Positions 41,432 through 51,121 of a stretch of DNA of 64,000 bases are shown one piece after another (position 1 is the first letter of the stretch; every line of letters starts with the position of its first letter). Under the pieces are notes generated by a model that ran no database searches, was not told the origin of the DNA, and worked only from the letters and a program-made list of their open reading frames with translations. Both the position numbers and the translations under genes were made by a program. The stretch spans positions 2,351,678 to 2,415,677 of the forward strand of contig NC_018081.1 of the NCBI RefSeq assembly GCF_000271405.2. The letters are read 5' to 3'. This stretch comes from Enterococcus hirae ATCC 9790. Its GTDB lineage: Bacteria > Bacillota > Bacilli > Lactobacillales > Enterococcaceae.

Positions 41432-42697
41432 CTATATACTTTCACTTGGATTTGACATCCATTTTACTGTAATAATCAATACAATCGTTTTTTTGTTATT
41501 GCTGACGCTCAGATTTTTATCATCTAATGTCAGTTGTTTTCTTGTATGTAATTCATTTTTCACACTAGCATTTATACTAGCATTTCTTGTTAAATGATGA
41601 AGATTCTTATGGATATTTTCTTCATCAAGTATTCCTTTTAAAATCTCCCCCAAGTTTGGTAATTGCCTTTTTGACGAAGTGAACACCTTAAAATTATCAA
41701 ACGATTGACTTTTTTTGAAAGTAAGCGGCGAACTTGAGTCGTTGATTATACTATTGGTAAAACTTGCTGTAAATTCTCCCTGAGAGTATTCCAAAAAATA
41801 ATAGGGGTTTTCAGCAATTCTTTTTTCTCGTTGTTCTTTAAGCTCTAAATAAACGTTATATAGATGAGTCAACGCACTGACTTGTTTTTTATTAAATCTC
41901 GCTTCTTTTATAAAAGCTTCAAGTAACATCTTACGATTATCTCTGGTATTTCCTACCTTTGGCTTAATTGTTCTACTTTTTAATTCTACTGGTAGTTTTT
42001 TTAACCCAGTAGCTATTGTCTCTTGAAAAATAGATTTCTGACTGTTGTAGAGAACGACTCTAAAAGTCCCAAAAAGTTCTTTAACCGTACAATTTGCCAT
42101 TCCATTATATCCCCTCATACTAAGGTTGAGGTATGTAGGGTCTATTTTTTCTTCGCCTAATTGCTGAATAACTTTTGCTGTATTGCAACGACTATCTTTG
42201 TGATGTTCAAATTTTGTCTGGAAAATGATTTTACTTAAAGTACTTAATTTTTCTGGAAGAATCGTTGTGAATACACCTGATGGACGATCACTGTTCGTAT
42301 CTTCCAATTTATCAATCATCGCTACTAAATAATGTCCTTCTTTTCTATAAAGGATTAATCCAAATACATGATCCTGAATTTTTTTAGTGATATATGCTGG
42401 AAAAATTATAAAATCTGTTGGATCATCTTTTTTCATGTTTTCCATCATTTGCTGTAACTCTTTGGGATTTTTCATTTCATAAAATTTAATCGTTCTTTTC
42501 AAGGAATCAATGATTGCTGGTTTTTTCTCTCGGTCAATCAATGCTTCCTGTTCATCATTTTCAAGCATTTTAATAAAAGTTGAGAATAACAATTGATAAT
42601 TTTTTTTTCCTTCTTCACCGACTGCTTTAAAATCTCCTGCATCAGCCAACCCATAAGCGAGTGCCAACAACATATAAGATCGTTCAAACAAGTTCAT
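41432..42697 (-). CDS. Unrecognised protein sharing a repeated domain with the 60584 gene
   Basis: 421 residues, no signal peptide. A core at about 71-160 (DDPTDFIIFPAYI, then FGLILYRKEGHYLVAMIDK) aligns by eye with two regions of the protein at 60584-62586. A Cys in GMANCTVKELF (residue 203) follows His122; a thiol-enzyme role is only a guess. ATG 42697 follows AGGAGTG. The last 18 residues look atypical (hydrophobic). One extra base in the T7 run at 41488-41494 would instead give NDCIDYYSKMDVKSK and a stop, so the C-terminus may be another undercall. Confidence 0.75.
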   Translation of the reverse strand: MNLFERSYMLLALAYGLADAGDFKAVGEEGKKNYQLLFSTFIKMLENDEQEALIDREKKPAIIDSLKRTIKFYEMKNPKELQQMMENMKKDDPTDFIIFPAYITKKIQDHVFGLILYRKEGHYLVAMIDKLEDTNSDRPSGVFTTILPEKLSTLSKIIFQTKFEHHKDSRCNTAKVIQQLGEEKIDPTYLNLSMRGYNGMANCTVKELFGTFRVVLYNSQKSIFQETIATGLKKLPVELKSRTIKPKVGNTRDNRKMLLEAFIKEARFNKKQVSALTHLYNVYLELKEQREKRIAENPYYFLEYSQGEFTASFTNSIINDSSSPLTFKKSQSFDNFKVFTSSKRQLPNLGEILKGILDEENIHKNLHHLTRNASINASVKNELHTRKQLTLDDKNLSVSNNKKTIVLIITVKWMSNPSESI

Positions 42698-42742
42698 AAC
42701 ATCACTCCTGATTAGAATAGTTGAATTTTATCATATAAAAAA

Positions 42743-42795
42743 GAAACAAAAGAATCTCTTTTTCTTATTTTTAGAAAAAAAGATTCTTTTGTTTC
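42743..42795. terminator. Long A/T hairpin upstream of the 41432 gene
   Basis: GAAACAAAAGAATC (42743-42756) pairs with GATTCTTTTGTTTC (42782-42795); TTTTTT follows on the minus strand. It probably ends leftward transcription from nox. Confidence 0.75.
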
Positions 42796-42827
42796 GATAA
42801 TACCCGTTGATACCTTTACGTAAAAAA

Positions 42828-42999
42828 AGAGGGACTGGGACAAAAGTTGTCTCAGTCTCTTCTAGTATCTCTAAAAAACGAATAAACGGTGAGACAAAAG
42901 TAGCATCTTCGGAAATAAACCGAAATTTACCAAAAATTTGAGAAGCAATTTTCGGAAATTCCTTCTTATTTCTTGATGCTGAACACTTTTGTCTCAACC
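42828..42999. repeat. Dispersed repeat element, short copy (B)
   Basis: It matches the element at 30676-31059 over both ends but lacks two internal blocks. The left junction lies at ACGGTG, a 6-base sequence that flanks the missing block in copy A. The terminal inverted pair (GTGAGACAAAAGT / ACTTTTGTCTCA) and the hairpin with TCAGTCTCTTCT are kept. Confidence 0.8.
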
Positions 43000-43052
43000 T
43001 CTCGTTGATAGCTATAAAGCGAATAAACAATGTTCAACCATTCGCTGATTGC

Positions 43053-44405
43053 TTATTGCGCAGTTTCGATTTCGCCCAATGCAGCTTGTGCCAATAGGTT
43101 CAAGTAGTTCCATGGACGGTCAAAATGAGGTTGGAAGAAGAAATCAGATAGCGCTAGATCTTCAACGGTCATTTTATTTTGAACAGCCAGTGACATCGTA
43201 TTTGCTGATTGAGTGATATCATATTTCGACATGAATTGGGCACCGACAATGCGGTTTGTCCCTTTTTCATAAACCAATTCCATCATCACTTTTTCATTTG
43301 TTGGCATGAATTCTGGACGATAATTGTCTTCAAAGACCGTTGCTTGGACTTCTAAATTATTCATAGGTGCGCTCTCTTTTGTCACCCCTGTTGAACCAAT
43401 CGTCCAACCAAATAGGTAAAGTCCAGACGTTCCTTGCGTTCCACGATACGCCATTTTATGTTCAGTCAAGTTATTTCCTACTAACAATCCTTGACGAACT
43501 GCGTTAGTTGCCAAAGGAATATAATTTTGGGTACCACTTGGGTTATAACTTACTACAGCAGAATCCCCTGCAGCAAAGATATCTGGATCGCTTGTTTGCA
43601 TGTATTCATTAACTTTGATGGCTCCATTAGGTAACGTATCAACTTTTCCATCAACTAATGTCGTATTTGGTCTAAAACCAACACATAAGATGACCATGTC
43701 CGCGTCAAAAGTTTCTTTAGCAGTTGCTACTTGTTTCACTTTACCCTCTTCATCCGCAATAAACTCAGAAACATTTTCACCTAATGCTAGAGTAACTCCA
43801 CGGTCGACAAGTTCTTTTTCTAATACATCTGTGAATGGTTTATCAAGATATTTATTTAAAATACGATCTAAACCATCAATCAATGTAACTTGTTTACCAG
43901 ATTCAACAAAAGCTTCGACTAATTCGATACCGATATAACCGCCACCTACGATGACCACCCGTTTGGCATCTTCTGCTTGTGCAATAATTTCATTTGCTTG
44001 GTTATAGTTTTTACATAACAAAATATTTTTTGATTCAATTCCTTTGATTGGCGGAATGATTGGCCAAGAGCCAGTAGTCATTACCAATTTATCATAAGAA
44101 ACTGTTTCAACTTCACCAGTTTTTAGATCTTTGGCTGTCACAGTTTTCTTTTCAGTATCCACGTCAGTTACATCATGTTCCATTTTTACAGTTGCACCTA
44201 AAGAATGTAGTTCTTCAGGATTAGAATAGAATAAACCGGCTGGGTCTTTTACTACACCACCCACGTATAATGCGATCCCACATGATAAAAAGGAAATATT
44301 ATCATTTCGCTCGTACACAGTAACATCCGCTTCTGGGTGATTTTTTAAGATACTTTTAACAGCTGCTGTACCCGCATGCGTGCAGCCAATTACTACAACT
44401 TTCAT
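43053..44405 (-). CDS. nox: H2O-forming NADH oxidase
   Basis: A 450-residue FAD enzyme that reduces O2 to water with NADH, regenerating NAD+ in aerated cells. The N-terminal FAD motif (VIGCTHAGTAA), the redox cysteine at about residue 42 (SCGIALYVGG) and the NADH motif GGGYIGIELVEAF are present. It is very close in pattern to enterococcal Nox. ATG 44405 follows GGAGGGATT; an upstream in-frame extension lies within the promoter. TTGTGAA repeats upstream suggest redox control. Confidence 0.95.
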   Translation of the reverse strand: MKVVVIGCTHAGTAAVKSILKNHPEADVTVYERNDNISFLSCGIALYVGGVVKDPAGLFYSNPEELHSLGATVKMEHDVTDVDTEKKTVTAKDLKTGEVETVSYDKLVMTTGSWPIIPPIKGIESKNILLCKNYNQANEIIAQAEDAKRVVIVGGGYIGIELVEAFVESGKQVTLIDGLDRILNKYLDKPFTDVLEKELVDRGVTLALGENVSEFIADEEGKVKQVATAKETFDADMVILCVGFRPNTTLVDGKVDTLPNGAIKVNEYMQTSDPDIFAAGDSAVVSYNPSGTQNYIPLATNAVRQGLLVGNNLTEHKMAYRGTQGTSGLYLFGWTIGSTGVTKESAPMNNLEVQATVFEDNYRPEFMPTNEKVMMELVYEKGTNRIVGAQFMSKYDITQSANTMSLAVQNKMTVEDLALSDFFFQPHFDRPWNYLNLLAQAALGEIETAQ

Positions 44406-44448
44406 ATGTGAATCCCTCCGATTAACGATTTGTCCTTCGACAAGTTTA

Positions 44449-44598
44449 AATATAGCAAAAATAAAACGGATACAACAGTTTAATGCTTGTGAATTCACAA
44501 ATTCAACCTTGTTGTTTTCTGTTCATTCTCCTGCGCAATTGCTGATTAATCCACGATTTACTTGTGAAAACAAAAACATACACTATAACCTTTGTGAA
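44449..44598 (-). promoter_or_regulatory. nox promoter region with TTGTGAA operator-like repeats
   Basis: A TATATT -10-like box lies at 44449-44454 (minus strand). Upstream, the plus-strand text shows a perfect palindrome TTGTGAATTCACAA (44487-44500) and two further TTGTGAA copies (44562-44568 and 44592-44598). TTGTGAA is the half-site of Rex operators, but the palindrome lacks the usual 4-base centre, so Rex binding is an inference. Confidence 0.5.
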
Positions 44599-44611
44599 TG
44601 AAAGAGAAAAA

Positions 44612-44656
44612 ATAAAAAAAAGTCAGTGATTTGTTTATCAAACTGACTAATTTTTT
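44612..44656 (-). terminator. perR terminator
   Basis: AGTCAGTTTG pairs with CAAATCACTGACT, followed on the minus strand by a T-run. Confidence 0.78.
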
Positions 44657-44690
44657 ATTTTTTCATATTTTTATCAATACTTTCAGCAAA

Positions 44691-45131
44691 CTAAATCGCT
44701 TGTTCTTTTTGACACTCAGGACAGCGACCATATAATTCCAAACGATGCTCATTGATCTCAAAGTTCGTCAATCGACCAGCTGCCATTTCGATATCCGCTA
44801 AATCAGGATAATGAAAATCGACGATCTTTCCACAATTTTCGCATATCACATGATAGTGACGTTTTGAACTAAAATCGAATCGACTAGATGAATCCCCAAA
44901 TTTCATCTCTTGTACAAAGCCAATTGAAGTAAACAATCTTAAATTGTTATAAACTGTTGCCACACTCATATTCGGAAAACGATCTTCCAGAGCACGATAA
45001 ATTTCGTCAGCAGTCGGATGTGAATGATGTTCAATCAGATACTCTAAAACTGCATACCTCTGAGGTGTGATCCGTATATTTTCCTTTTTCAATTTTTCGA
45101 TTGTTTCTTCAACTAATAGTTTATTCTCCAT
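44691..45131 (-). CDS. perR: Fur-family peroxide regulator PerR
   Basis: A 146-residue Fur-family repressor. An N-terminal winged helix ([14 protein letters not shown]) is followed by a metal domain with [11 protein letters not shown] and a closing CPEC: two CxxC pairs that bind structural zinc. PerR senses peroxide through Fe-dependent histidine oxidation. The assignment to PerR rather than Fur or Zur rests on overall resemblance. ATG 45131 follows GGGGTG. Confidence 0.88.
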   Translation of the reverse strand: MENKLLVEETIEKLKKENIRITPQRYAVLEYLIEHHSHPTADEIYRALEDRFPNMSVATVYNNLRLFTSIGFVQEMKFGDSSSRFDFSSKRHYHVICENCGKIVDFHYPDLADIEMAAGRLTNFEINEHRLELYGRCPECQKEQAI

Positions 45132-45231
45132 TTTTAACACCCCGCGTTGTTATTCTCGTCCTATCATACTATTTTTAGTTTTTAAAATCTACTTTTCATG
45201 AAAAGAAATTTCAAATTAATCATAATATTGC

Positions 45232-45273
45232 GAAAAAAGACGCAATTAAGGAAAAAATCTCCTTAATTACGTC
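45232..45273 (-). terminator. cysK terminator
   Basis: GACGTAATTAAGG pairs with CCTTAATTGCGTC (minus strand), with TTTTTT after it. Confidence 0.88.
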
Positions 45274-45295
45274 TAAATGTTGTGGTAAGAATTCT

Positions 45296-46221
45296 TTACA
45301 TTTCTTGATAAAGCGCAGTTGACAAATAACGTTCTCCGTTATCTGGGACAACCGCTAAGACTTTTTCCCTTTACCTAACACTTTCGCTTCTGCCAAAGCA
45401 GCAGCAATCGCTGCGCCTGATGAAATGCCTACTAAGATTCCTTCTTTTTTTCCAACTTCTCTAGCAGTGGCTAACGCTTGATCCCCTGTTACAGAAACTA
45501 CCCGATCATAGACGCTCGTATCCAAAGTATCTGGCACAAACCCTGTCCCAATTCCTTGAATTTTATGTGGTCCTGCTTCTTTCCCTTCTAAAATCGCTGA
45601 TTCGGCTGGTTCAACTCCAATGATTTCAATTGCTGGATAGACTCGCTTCAACTCTTTACCAGCACCAGAAATCGTTCCTCCAGTGCCAATCCCTGCTACA
45701 AAAGCATCTAACCCATTCACACCAAACGCCTCTTGAATCTCATGTCCAGTTGTTTTCTCATGGATAGAAGGATTTGCTGGATTTTCAAACTGAAGTGGCA
45801 AGAAGTAGTCATTTTCCGCTGCTAAACGTTTCGCTTCTTTGATTGAGCCACTGATTCCATCCTTACCTGGCGTGAGCAGTAATTCAGCACCATAACCTTT
45901 CATCAATAAGCGTCGTTCGATACTCATCGTTTCTGGCATCACGATGATCACTTTATACCCTTTAGCTACCCCAACCATGGCTAATCCGATCCCTGTATTT
46001 CCTGAAGTCGGTTCGATGATTGTGTCTCCTGGCTTAAGAAGGCCATCCCGTTCTGCTTTTTCAATCATACTTAATGCAATCCGGTCTTTTACGCTACCAC
46101 CAGGATTAAAAAATTCCAATTTCACATAAACTTCCGCTGAATCTTCTGGAACCAAATGATTAAGCTTAACGATCGGTGTCTGACCAATCAATTCTGTAAT
46201 CGAATGATAAATTTGTGTCAT
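45296..46221 (-). CDS. cysK: Cysteine synthase A, frameshifted near C-terminus
   Basis: A PLP enzyme that makes cysteine from O-acetylserine and sulfide. The PLP lysine motif SVKDRI (near residue 43), PTSGNTG (near 68), GTGGTISG and SSGAA are all present. As written the frame stops at 45355 after GKGKKS. One more A in the A5 run at 45362-45366 gives [19 protein letters not shown] and a TAA at 45296, the normal CysK ending. The gene is thus whole apart from one base. A GGAGGAAC site precedes ATG 46221. Confidence 0.9.
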
Positions 46222-46303
46222 TTTAAGTTCCTCCTTAATATTTTCTTCTATTCAATGATAATACAACTAAGAAACTTCTGGCGAATAATTCGCCTTTTCA
46301 ACG

Positions 46304-46338
46304 TAAAAAAACAGGAAAGCTGCGAAGAGCCTTTCCCG
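46304..46338 (-). terminator. Terminator after the wall-hydrolase gene
   Basis: GGGAAAGGCTC pairs with CAGCTTTCC around TTCG-like bases; seven T residues follow on the minus strand. Confidence 0.82.
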
Positions 46339-46357
46339 TTTTTATCTCTTAATTTAA

Positions 46358-47221
46358 CTAAACGTTTATTTCTTGTCCGACTAATAAGGAATAGTTAGAC
46401 ATCGTCATCCCATTTTTAGCCATTAAGTCATCAACTGACAAACCAAATTTCTGTGCGATATCCCACAAAGTATCACCTGAAACCACTTTATAAGTCTGGC
46501 TGCCGCTTGTTGAAGAGGTAGTTGACGTAGTAGTCGTGGTTGTAGTACTTGTACTTGTCGTTGTTGTACCGGACGAAGGCGTATCAAATCGGGTTAAATT
46601 ATACGTATTAATCAATGAGTTCAATTTTGCTCCGTAACCCGGATCTGTTGCATAACGACCAGTTAGATATGCTGTCGCATCGTAAAAACTCGTGGTATTA
46701 CTTTTCCAGACACCAGCATAATGATAGTCTCCAATTGAAAAACTAGTTGAACGCAAAACGTTGGCATGATCTTGCAGAGATTCCCAATAAGAAGAATATT
46801 TACGGAAAGGTTCATTCATCGTGACCCATTGTCCATTAAGATATTCCTTTGTAGCCATATAAACGACTTGACCACTATAACTTCCTTTAACTCCGAATAA
46901 ATTATAGTTTGGCGCACTTGCCAGGCTAGATGTGCCATAAGCACTTTCTAATAAAGCTTGGGCAATCATGACCGATGCATATAAATCATTGTTTGCAGCC
47001 ACTTCAGAAGCTGCCCAACCGATTTGATTGATGAAAGCTTGTGGATCTGCAGTCGTTTGTGTGACCTGCTCATCTGCTCGTACATTTTGCGGTGCTGCTG
47101 TAACCATCATTGGCCCCACTAAAAGAGTTGTCCCCATCAAAGGAGCAATCGCTTTTTTATTGATCACCATGGTTCTTTTATTCTTTTGGTGTCGGGCACT
47201 GCGGGTTTTCAGCTCTTGCAT
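46358..47221 (-). CDS. Secreted GH73 glucosaminidase with one LysM
   Basis: A 287-residue exported wall hydrolase. A basic N-terminus and hydrophobic stretch (about 19-50) form the signal peptide. A GH73-type domain (about 60-205) carries the catalytic Glu in ALLESAYGTSSLA. A Ser/Thr-rich linker (about 212-240) leads to one C-terminal LysM (YKVVSGDTLWDIAQKFGLS). Enterococcal AtlA and muramidase-2 carry several LysM repeats, so this is a short version. GAGGAGGAATTC precedes ATG 47221. Confidence 0.9.
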   Translation of the reverse strand: MQELKTRSARHQKNKRTMVINKKAIAPLMGTTLLVGPMMVTAAPQNVRADEQVTQTTADPQAFINQIGWAASEVAANNDLYASVMIAQALLESAYGTSSLASAPNYNLFGVKGSYSGQVVYMATKEYLNGQWVTMNEPFRKYSSYWESLQDHANVLRSTSFSIGDYHYAGVWKSNTTSFYDATAYLTGRYATDPGYGAKLNSLINTYNLTRFDTPSSGTTTTSTSTTTTTTTSTTSSTSGSQTYKVVSGDTLWDIAQKFGLSVDDLMAKNGMTMSNYSLLVGQEINV

Positions 47222-47417
47222 TCGAATTCCTCCTCAAAAAAATAAAAAACTCTTGATAAAGTTTCCATCTTTAAACAATCTTAATTAATTAAATTATACT
47301 TTTAATTTATGGGAAACTCAAATCAATCTTTACTATTTTTCTTTTTGTAACACGAACGTAATGTTAAAGAAACATTAAGTAATATTAAACACGAATCATT
47401 ATTCTAATTTTCTACTA

Positions 47418-47465
47418 CAAAAAAAGAACATCTGAAAATAGTCTCCTTTTTTCAGATGTTCTTAA
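47418..47465 (-). terminator. tkt terminator
   Basis: AAGAACATCTGAAAA pairs with TTTTCAGATGTTCTT, T-run on the minus strand. Confidence 0.85.
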
Positions 47466-47495
47466 ACGTTTGTCGTAAAACTTCTTTAACTCATT

Positions 47496-49490
47496 TTATA
47501 ATTGGTTGAAAGTTGCTACAACATTTTCCACAGTGAAACCAAATTCTTCAAGAATTTTATTTCCTGGAGCAGAAGCACCAAAATGATCGATCGTGATAGT
47601 TGTTCCTTCTGTCCCAACATAGCGTTCCCAACCAAATGAAGCTGCTGCTTCAATAGCTACTCGTTTTGTTACGGCTTTTGGTAAGACGCTTTCTTTGTAT
47701 TCTGCAGATTGTTTTTCAAATAAATCGAAACTTGGCATTGAAACGACTGAAACATCTTTTCCAGCTGCTGCCAATTCTTTTTGTGCTTTGACTGCTAGAT
47801 CCACTTCAGAACCAGTCGCGATCAAGATACCTTCTGGTGTTTCTCCTTGAGCTGGTGATAGTACATAAGCTCCTTTTTTCACCATTTCGTCTGCCACTTC
47901 TTTCGTTGATGGCAGAACTGGAAGATTTTGACGACTTAAAACCAAGATCGTTGGTGTATCAGTCGATTCCATTGCTACTTTCCAAGCAGCGCGTGTTTCA
48001 TTCCCATCGGCTGGACGAATCACGTGAACACCTGGCATACATCTTACAGACGCTAATTGTTCGATTGGCTCATGTGTTGGTCCATCTTCACCAACCGCCA
48101 CTGAATCATGTGTCAACACGTAGATGACCGGTGTATTTTGAATAGCTGCTAAACGGACTGCTGGACGTAAGTAATCAACGAAAACAAAGAATGTACCGCC
48201 ATAGATACGAGTTCCGCCATGAAGCTGGATACCGTTCATCGCAGCTGCCATCGCAAACTCACGAACGCCAAACCAAATATTACGACCTTCATAATGTTCT
48301 GGAGTAAAGTCTTTGTCCGCAGTGACCATCGTATTATTCGAACCTGATAAGTCCGCTGATCCGCCCCAGAAACTTGGGATTGCTTTTGATAACTCTTGAA
48401 TCACTTCTTTGCTTGAAACCCGGCTAGCTTGACTTTCGCCTACTTCATAAGAAGGTAATTCAGCATCCCAGTCAGCTGGAAGTTTTCCAGCAAACGCATC
48501 TTCAAATTGTTGAGCTAATTCTGGATAAGCATGTTTATAGTTTTCAAACATTTCTTTCCATTCATTTTCAGCTTTTTGCCCTTCTTCAACCATTGTTTGG
48601 TGGAATCTTTCAGCTACTTCTTCTGGAACTGTGAAATCAGGATACTCCCAACCATACACTCCTTTAGCCATTTTAATTCCATCATCGCCAATTGGTGCCC
48701 CATGGACAGCAGAAGTTCCTTCTTTAGGAGCTCCGTAGCCGATCACTGTTTTGACTTCGATCAATGTTGGTTTTTCAGTTTCAGCTTTTGCTTCTTCGAT
48801 CGCTTGATTGATGGCTTCCAAATCATTCCCATCTTTAACCAAAATATGTTGCCAGCCATAAGCTTCATAACGAGCTCCTACATTTTCAGTGAAAGCTTTT
48901 GAAGTAGGACCATCTAATGAAATATCATTTGAATCATACAATACGATCAATTTACCTAATTTCATGTGAGCAGCCATTGAACTTGCTTCTTGCGAAACGC
49001 CTTCCATCAAGTCGCCGTCGCCACAAAGAGAATAAGTATAGTGATCTACCACTTTGAAGTTTTCTCTGTTATATGTTGCTGCCAAGTGAGCTTCTGCCAT
49101 TGCCATACCTACAGCCATAGCGATTCCTTGTCCTAACGGTCCAGTTGTTGCTTCTACTCCGTCAGTATGATTGACCTCTGGATGTCCAGGTGTTTTTGAA
49201 TCCCATTGACGGAATTGTTTTAAGTCATCGATTGTGACTTGATAACCTGATAAATGTAGTAAGCTGTATAACATTGCCGAACCATGTCCTGCGGATAAGA
49301 CAAAACGGTCACGGTCAACCCAATTTTTTGAAGTCGTTGGGTTCACTTTCAAATGTTTCGTCCAGAGTGCATATGCCATTGGGGCTGCCCCCATTGGTAA
49401 CCCTGGGTGTCCAGAATTTGCCTTTTGAACTGCTTCAATACTTAATGTACGGATCGTGTTAACGCCAAGTTGGTCGATTTTGTCGAACAA
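47496..49490 (-). CDS. tkt: Transketolase
   Basis: A 664-residue TPP enzyme of the non-oxidative pentose-phosphate pathway. The TPP motif [15 protein letters not shown] lies near residue 155, and the pyrimidine-domain [12 protein letters not shown] near 465. Length is normal. It is a single-gene unit ending at a strong terminator; no sugar-transport genes accompany it. Confidence 0.96.
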   Translation of the reverse strand: MFDKIDQLGVNTIRTLSIEAVQKANSGHPGLPMGAAPMAYALWTKHLKVNPTTSKNWVDRDRFVLSAGHGSAMLYSLLHLSGYQVTIDDLKQFRQWDSKTPGHPEVNHTDGVEATTGPLGQGIAMAVGMAMAEAHLAATYNRENFKVVDHYTYSLCGDGDLMEGVSQEASSMAAHMKLGKLIVLYDSNDISLDGPTSKAFTENVGARYEAYGWQHILVKDGNDLEAINQAIEEAKAETEKPTLIEVKTVIGYGAPKEGTSAVHGAPIGDDGIKMAKGVYGWEYPDFTVPEEVAERFHQTMVEEGQKAENEWKEMFENYKHAYPELAQQFEDAFAGKLPADWDAELPSYEVGESQASRVSSKEVIQELSKAIPSFWGGSADLSGSNNTMVTADKDFTPEHYEGRNIWFGVREFAMAAAMNGIQLHGGTRIYGGTFFVFVDYLRPAVRLAAIQNTPVIYVLTHDSVAVGEDGPTHEPIEQLASVRCMPGVHVIRPADGNETRAAWKVAMESTDTPTILVLSRQNLPVLPSTKEVADEMVKKGAYVLSPAQGETPEGILIATGSEVDLAVKAQKELAAAGKDVSVVSMPSFDLFEKQSAEYKESVLPKAVTKRVAIEAAASFGWERYVGTEGTTITIDHFGASAPGNKILEEFGFTVENVVATFNQL

Positions 49491-49587
49491 AATAACCCCT
49501 CCTATTAATTTAGGTTTTTTTACCTTTATTTCTTACTTACTAATTTTATTAGATACGTCTAGAAAAAGCAATGTTTTTTAGTAATTA

Positions 49588-49842
49588 TTACTGAAACTTA
49601 TTTCCTCGACGATGTAAGCCTTTTTCACGTTGGATTTCTTTCAATTTTTCTGGAGTGACATCGTTACCTTCTGGATCAACGATTTTCATCCCTTCGATAT
49701 GGTGTCGCATCCCAGAACGAAAAGCAGACAGATACTCTTCTCTTAACGCCAATTGTTCTTTTTCTTCGTCAGCTGTTAAGCCTTCTGTTTTCTTTTTTTG
49801 GGCCAGTTCGTTGATGCGGGTAATTTTTTCCGGTGATAACAT
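49588..49842 (-). CDS. DUF896 (YnzC-like) protein
   Basis: 84 residues of the DUF896 family: [18 protein letters not shown] at the start and [17 protein letters not shown] in the middle. Function is unknown; in Bacillus the family member sits in an SOS operon near lexA. Here it is divergent from lexA with a LexA box between, so DNA-damage control is plausible. Confidence 0.9.
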   Translation of the reverse strand: MLSPEKITRINELAQKKKTEGLTADEEKEQLALREEYLSAFRSGMRHHIEGMKIVDPEGNDVTPEKLKEIQREKGLHRRGNKFQ

Positions 49843-49920
49843 AGCAAGTCCTCCTTTTTACTCTACTTCATATTATATAAAAATCACGAAAAAAACAACT
49901 AGTATAAAATATTTTAAATA

Positions 49921-49960
49921 CGAACATTTGTTTGAAAGAAGTAGTTTTATGTGGTACTAT
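49921..49960 (+). promoter_or_regulatory. lexA promoter with LexA box
   Basis: CGAACATTTGTTTG (49921-49934) fits the Gram-positive SOS box. It overlaps TTGAAA (49932-49937), which is 17 bases from TACTAT (49955-49960). This fits autoregulation of lexA, and possibly control of the divergent DUF896 gene. Confidence 0.8.
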
Positions 49961-49990
49961 TTAATTATTAATTGAAAGAAGGTGTACTCT

Positions 49991-50614
49991 GTGGCCCGAC
50001 AAACCGAAACCAGACAAATCGAAGTCTTACGATATATCCACGAGCAAGTTTCCCAAAAAGGCTACCCACCAACTGTTCGGGAGATCGGAGAAGCGGTTCA
50101 GCTTTCTTCTACCTCCACAGTTCACGGTCATCTTGCACGATTGGAAAAAAAAGGATTTATTCAACGTGACCCTACGAAACCACGTGCAATCGAATTAACA
50201 AAACAAGGATTAGCCAAAATAGGGGTAAAACCTTCCACGATTCCAGTGCTTGGTGTGGTCACTGCAGGTGAACCGATTTTAGCAGTTGAAGATGCGTCCG
50301 ATTTCTTTCCGATCCCTCCTAACCTTTCTTCTGAAGATGGAAGCTTGTTCATGTTGACGATCCGCGGAGAAAGTATGATCAATGCAGGAATTTTAGACGG
50401 AGATAATGTAATTGTCCGTAAACAAGAAACTGCCCAAAACGGGGATATCGTGATTGCAATGACCGCCGAAGATGAAGCGACTTGTAAACGATTCTATAAA
50501 GAAAAAAATCATTTTCGTTTACAACCGGAAAACGATCTTCTTGAACCGATCATTTTAGATCAAGTCTCTATTTTAGGTCGAGTCGTTGGGCTCTACCGCA
50601 GTCATATCTATTAA
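49991..50614 (+). CDS. lexA: SOS repressor LexA
   Basis: 207 residues. The N-terminal winged helix ([22 protein letters not shown]) binds SOS boxes. The C-terminal S24 domain has the self-cleavage site VTAGEP, the serine in IRGESM and the lysine in ATCKRF. I use GTG 49991, with GAAGG 8 bases upstream; GTG 49982 is too close to that site. Confidence 0.95.
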   Translation: MARQTETRQIEVLRYIHEQVSQKGYPPTVREIGEAVQLSSTSTVHGHLARLEKKGFIQRDPTKPRAIELTKQGLAKIGVKPSTIPVLGVVTAGEPILAVEDASDFFPIPPNLSSEDGSLFMLTIRGESMINAGILDGDNVIVRKQETAQNGDIVIAMTAEDEATCKRFYKEKNHFRLQPENDLLEPIILDQVSILGRVVGLYRSHIY

Positions 50615-50704
50615 AGACGATTTTTTTGACTAGACTTAAGTGAAGGTCTTACTCGCATACTCATTTATTTGCAGTAACTGCTATATCTATCAATAAAGAC
50701 TGAA

Positions 50705-50734
50705 AAACCCGGGGCAAAGTGTCTCGGGTTCTTT
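50705..50734 (+). terminator. lexA terminator
   Basis: AACCCG pairs with CGGGTT across a 13-base loop, followed by CTTTAA. Moderate strength. Confidence 0.6.
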
Positions 50735-51047
50735 AATGGGCATTAAGATGGATAAACGATGATTAAGTGTCCATAAACGGCCTGAGTTTTTTCTCTTGTG
50801 CTTTCCTCACTCCTTAAATAAAATGCACCGATCTCCTACTTTTTTGTCGATCTTTGTCGTATTTCCATTTCGATTTTTTTCATTTGGTACCACTACAATC
50901 GTCATTTACCTACCATGATCTGCGGCATGATTTAGATCAAATACAGCTAACTGCTTTGAATACGGTAAATAAGCAAATGACCTGTGCTGGTTTAAAAAAA
51001 TTCTGAGTATTACACACATAGATTTCGATCTTTTTTGTTCTTCCCTC
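50735..51047. other. Intergenic stretch without recognised feature
   Basis: AT-rich sequence between lexA and the SOS-type promoter. I see no supported gene or RNA. Confidence 0.45.
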
Positions 51048-51097
51048 TTTACAAAACGAACAAAAGTTCGTATACTAATTATACGAACTTTTGTTCG
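51048..51097 (+). promoter_or_regulatory. SOS-type promoter with two LexA-like boxes
   Basis: TTTACA, a 17-base spacer and TATACT (51071-51076). CGAACAAAAGTTCG (51057-51070) fills the spacer and CGAACTTTTGTTCG (51084-51097) lies just after the -10. Each is a GAAC-N4-GTTC palindrome and the two are inverted copies of each other, so the whole 41-base block is one large palindrome. Confidence 0.75.
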
Positions 51098-51121
51098 CAT
51101 AAAATAATGAGGTGAGAAATC

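Noticed and set aside
41415..41597. 60-residue hydrophobic plus-strand frame opposite the end of the 41432 gene
   Set aside because: It starts with TTG without a ribosome site and lies antisense to a better-supported gene; hydrophobicity comes from T-rich sequence.
46358..47221. Truncated multi-LysM muramidase
   Set aside because: The frame ends cleanly after one complete LysM and a good terminator follows, with no LysM remnants downstream, so it is a genuine short form.
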